Below are positions 63,774 to 64,000 of a stretch of 64,000 bases of DNA, piece by piece (within the stretch, counting starts at the first letter, position 1; each line of letters begins with the position of its first letter). A program made the position numbers and the translations under genes. The stretch is taken from positions 8,618,001-8,682,000 of the forward strand of contig NZ_CP085193.1 of NCBI RefSeq assembly GCF_024298965.1. Reading direction: 5' to 3'. Below the pieces are notes generated by a model. The model did not search any database. It saw only the letters and a program-made list of their open reading frames with translations, and had not been told where the DNA came from. This DNA is from Streptomyces rapamycinicus NRRL 5491 (GTDB lineage: Bacteria > Actinomycetota > Actinomycetes > Streptomycetales > Streptomycetaceae).

Positions 63774-64000
63774 GTGGCCGGACCGTCGACCGCCGAGCGC
63801 GGCACACGAGGGATGACTCCGTCCGGCCCGCCCCCACGTCTCCTCCGGGTCCGTCGCAGGCTCCGGCCGCCCCGCCGCCGCACCCTGCTGGTGACGGCGG
63901 TGGCGGTGACCCTGCTCGGTGCCGGGGCCGTCTGGCTGCTCTACGGCTCGAGCTGGCTGCGGACCGAGCGGGTGCGGGTCGCCGGGACCACCGTCCTCAC
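63774..64000 (+). CDS. ftsQ: FtsQ/DivIB cell-division protein, 3' end outside window
   Basis: Single-pass divisome protein that links FtsL/DivIC to other septal proteins. About 75 residues are visible: an Arg/Pro-rich cytoplasmic tail, one helix ('LLVTAVAVTLLGAGAVWLL') and the start of the extracellular POTRA domain ('WLRTERVRVAGTTVL'). GAGGAGGCAGGGA precedes the GTG, with another possible ATG 13 codons on. The position after murG is the normal place of ftsQ. Confidence 0.93.
   Translation, partial: MAGPSTAERGTRGMTPSGPPPRLLRVRRRLRPPRRRTLLVTAVAVTLLGAGAVWLLYGSSWLRTERVRVAGTTVL

Overview
The window looks like a piece of chromosomal core from a Streptomyces (high-GC actinomycete). Base composition is very GC-rich, third codon positions are nearly all G or C, GTG and TTG starts are common, and the gene order matches, as far as I remember it, the Streptomyces coelicolor segment that runs from the pimB/fadD/glkA genes down to the dcw cell-wall/division cluster (about SCO2136 to SCO2083). 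I saw no rRNA, tRNA, CRISPR, prophage, insertion sequence or secondary-metabolite cluster.

Layout. 1-4.8 kb: two paralogous NlpC/P60 cell-wall hydrolases, a lipoprotein metallopeptidase and the mannosyltransferase PimB. 5-9.9 kb: acyl-CoA ligase, metallophosphoesterase, SRPBCC protein and an ArsA-like ATPase with a degenerate P-loop. 9.9-17.9 kb: an SCO2127-type protein, glucokinase glkA, an EEP-family protein, a membrane protein with an esterase, plsC, the MacS/MacR two-component pair and phosphofructokinase. 18-22.3 kb: a fused anthranilate synthase behind a Trp-Trp-Trp leader peptide and attenuator, a small secreted protein and class II DAHP synthase. 22.4-25.5 kb: bfd behind an iron box, bacterioferritin, a sulfite-oxidase-like protein, a His-rich DUF4396 membrane protein behind a CsoR-like operator, and nfo. 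25.7-39 kb: a mycothiol-dependent isomerase family protein, a PASTA Ser/Thr kinase, thiO-thiS-thiG under a TPP riboswitch, a ferredoxin reductase, an Rv2175c-type protein, thiE, metF, a Tyr/Gln-rich membrane protein and a CrtI-like oxidoreductase. 39-43 kb: a TetR-controlled ABC/YhgE export operon. 43-51 kb: a HEPN-family protein, a methyltransferase, DUF3040, the MoxR-DUF58-TgpA operon and carbonic anhydrase. 51.4-64 kb: the dcw cluster rsmH-ftsL-ftsI-murE-murF-mraY-murD-ftsW-murG-ftsQ, the last cut by the window edge.

How it works together. Much of the window serves the cell envelope: lipid II synthesis and septation (dcw), wall hydrolases, PIM mannosylation, phospholipid acylation (plsC), a PASTA kinase that probably senses muropeptides, and MacRS. 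Glucose entry (glkA, phosphofructokinase), aromatic amino acid synthesis (DAHP synthase, TrpEG), thiamine, methylfolate and iron storage make up the metabolic part.

The most unusual signal is not a gene. At many loci the last bases of a gene, including its stop codon, are tandemly repeated two to five times into the downstream spacer in units of 11-37 bp. Related in-frame 15-, 18- and 21-bp minisatellites occur inside genes, and one array of seven 18-bp units fills the ftsL-ftsI gap so that its last three bases are the ftsI start codon. A second recurrent pattern is a TANNNT -10 box 6-8 bases before an ATG/GTG at about a dozen genes, which predicts many leaderless mRNAs.
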